A program made the position numbers and the translations under genes. The notes below the pieces were generated by a model. That model was not told the DNA's origin, made no database searches, and worked only from the letters and a program-made list of their open reading frames with translations. Shown here one piece after another: positions 62,246 to 64,000 of a stretch of DNA of 64,000 nt. Position 1 is the stretch's first letter. Each line of letters starts with the position of its first letter. Source of the stretch: Scortum barcoo (taxonomy: Eukaryota; Chordata; Actinopteri; Centrarchiformes; Terapontidae); assembly GCA_023238725.1 (NCBI GenBank), contig CM041540.1:1887001-1951000 (forward strand), in the 5' to 3' direction.

Positions 62246-62574
62246 GATTTGTAAAAAGTCTAAAACACTGATTTGTTTTATCTGTTAGCGAGACGACAAT
62301 CAAACAACTTTTAAAATGTTTGTTTTCTGAATGGACTTTGGTTTATCGTATTGTAATGTATTTTCTTTGATGATGACATGTTTCTTATTAAAAGAGTTCA
62401 TTAACATTTACAGTCAGTGACGGAGGAGAGAGATGTTTTTTTGGTCTGTTCAATTATTTGTACATGAACCTTGTTTACCTTTATCACTATTTTATTTGGT
62501 GTTACAGAATATTATTTTTCAGATCTTAATAAAACCTTAATTACTTTTATGGGTGTTCAGTCACTACCAGCGAC
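62246..62574 (-). repeat. Inverted duplication, right arm, block 1
   Basis: Reverse-complement partner of 37690-38012, about 90% identical by eye. Similarity ends near 62574 at 'ctaccagcgactt'. Confidence 0.88.
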
Positions 62575-63509
62575 TTCAAGCAGAGGAAAAATATATATTA
62601 TGATATCTAATATACATAATAATGTTTTTCATAAAACTCAGAATAAACAGTTGAAGGACGACAAAGCTGAACGTCAGATAAAATAACAAAATGAAGTCAG
62701 ACCTGCCTCCCGGTGCTTTCTCTCAGCTGTTCCAATTAATATTAAAACACCTCTTACACTTCAGCCTCTTCTAATGAACTGGGATCTTCTTCCTTTTAAT
62801 GAATGGGGACTAACGGGGAAATCTGAAATGTGCCGCTGAAGAGAGGAAATGAATGATGGATCAGACGCTTCTTATTTTATTATCTGAGGTCTGAAGATCC
62901 ATTTTCTTTTTATTCTTTTATGGATTTTAAACTCTTTCTAAGAACCCTGCTGTATAAATATATATGATCACCTTGTTTTATTGGATCAGTAGATTTCTTT
63001 TCTTACTGTGTCATCTGAGATCTTTCCTGATAAAATGAAGAAAATCTATAATTTCCTGTTAAGTTTTTAAAGTATTATGATGCAAAAAATGAACAGTGAA
63101 GTTTCACCTTTCTTGACTTTTTTTTAAATCATGTGTGAGAAAGAATAATTTGTCTTTTTTAATTATATTTGGTGCATTTTATACCTTTATAAGACAAAGA
63201 GAGCAGAAGACAATGATGATGTTCATGATGGTCGGAGTCGTAACCAAAAAATAAAAAAAAACTTTAAAATCCACAAACAAACACGTCTCACGGTCGGTGT
63301 CGGTGAAAATTATCTGTCTCCGGTGACCTCAGCCCTTCATTTTGTTGTAAATTATAAAAACACACAAGGTGTTTTTGTTCATGTCGTCTGCCTCACACAC
63401 ATCCTGACAGAGGTGATTCAAACAGCAGAATAACTTTATCAGCAGTGCCAAACGGGAGAAATGCAGGAAGTTCTTATTAAAATTGTGTTGGATGAACTGT
63501 GTGTGTAGA

Positions 63510-63544
<35 letters not shown>

Positions 63545-64000
63545 GCTAGGACCACTCAGCATTAAATCTCATTAGGAAGTGAGGATGAGAGAGCTGGTCC
63601 ACTGCCTGAGGACACACACACACACACACACACTTTGTTAATTTACTCATCCACCACAGCTAAAAACTTTAACACACACACACACACACACACACATATC
63701 TTGGCATGTTCAGATGCTGCTGGCTCCATTTGGAGTGGAACATCCCATAATAAGGCTGTGTCCGTTTCCATGGCAACACATAATATAGGACTTTTTTTTT
63801 CTTTTCTTTGGAGAGAAATCAATTCACATATATTTGCCGGACGTCTTCGACTTGGCAGCGAGGCCAGAGCAGCGTTTTTAAAGGTGAACGTGTCTCTGTT
63901 TCGATTTTTTTGTCAACTTTTCTCTACTTTAACTTTTTAACTTTTCTCCATCAGGACGTTTCTCTCTATCCTCCTCCTCCTCCTCCTCCTCTTCTCTCTG
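62575..64000. other. Non-coding end of the window
   Basis: No coding exon is recognised. GT and CA runs lie at 63509-63539, 63611-63632 and 63672-63696, and a CTC run closes the window from about 63970. 'gtttccatggcaac' near 63764-63777 is one mismatch from an RFX X-box. 62690-62890 is non-repetitive and could be conserved. Confidence 0.45.

Noticed and set aside
34900..63790. Possible third inverted block linking 34921-34960 with 63730-63780 (shared gctccattt and ccatggcaac)
   Set aside because: Only two 9-10-bp words match and their spacing differs, so chance plus shared X-box-like motifs is enough.

Overview
This is vertebrate nuclear DNA, most likely from a teleost fish of the percomorph type. 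It is AT-rich and crowded with CA/GT microsatellites. Its genes are split by GT-AG introns. It carries fish-type mobile elements: a Rex1/CR1-like LINE, an RTE/Rex3-like 3' end, a Ty3/gypsy fragment with an LTR, and short TTAA-flanked elements. A bloodthirsty-like TRIM gene is also present. There are no operons, Shine-Dalgarno sites or CRISPR arrays. The species call is inference from element and gene types; no search was run.

Layout. 467-7537 (+): one apparently intact nine-exon tetraspanin gene (248 aa, TSPAN8-like). Every junction is phase 0 and the large loop carries CCG plus a CxC pair. 14471-16100 (-): a bloodthirsty-like TRIM gene (RING, two B-boxes, coiled coil, PRY-SPRY). It is broken by a deletion of about 10 bases in the RING and by a second frameshift in the SPRY. 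20107-21508 (-): the 5' end of a Ty3/gypsy element (LTR, internally deleted gag, zinc knuckle, start of protease). From about 21.5 kb to the end I recognise no host coding exon, so this is either a gene desert or one very large intron.

The non-coding part still has structure. It holds two LINE copies in opposite orientation (38.08-40.16 kb and 58.76-59.74 kb), a 1.2-kb CTGT/CCACCTGT array at 45.0-46.2 kb, and a 461-bp direct duplication (24.15 and 53.91 kb). It also holds a two-block inverted duplication (37.69-40.49 kb against 61.42-62.57 kb), in which only the left arm carries the LINE. Several short elements have clear terminal repeats. A GATC/CGAT-dense CpG-rich patch lies at 35.44 kb, a textbook RFX X-box at 23.17 kb, and a perfect 15-bp hairpin exactly at a LINE truncation point.

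The two host genes show no functional link; their adjacency is probably incidental. I found no convincing new biological system. The strongest leads are the inverted duplication, the E-box-studded array and the recently broken TRIM gene.
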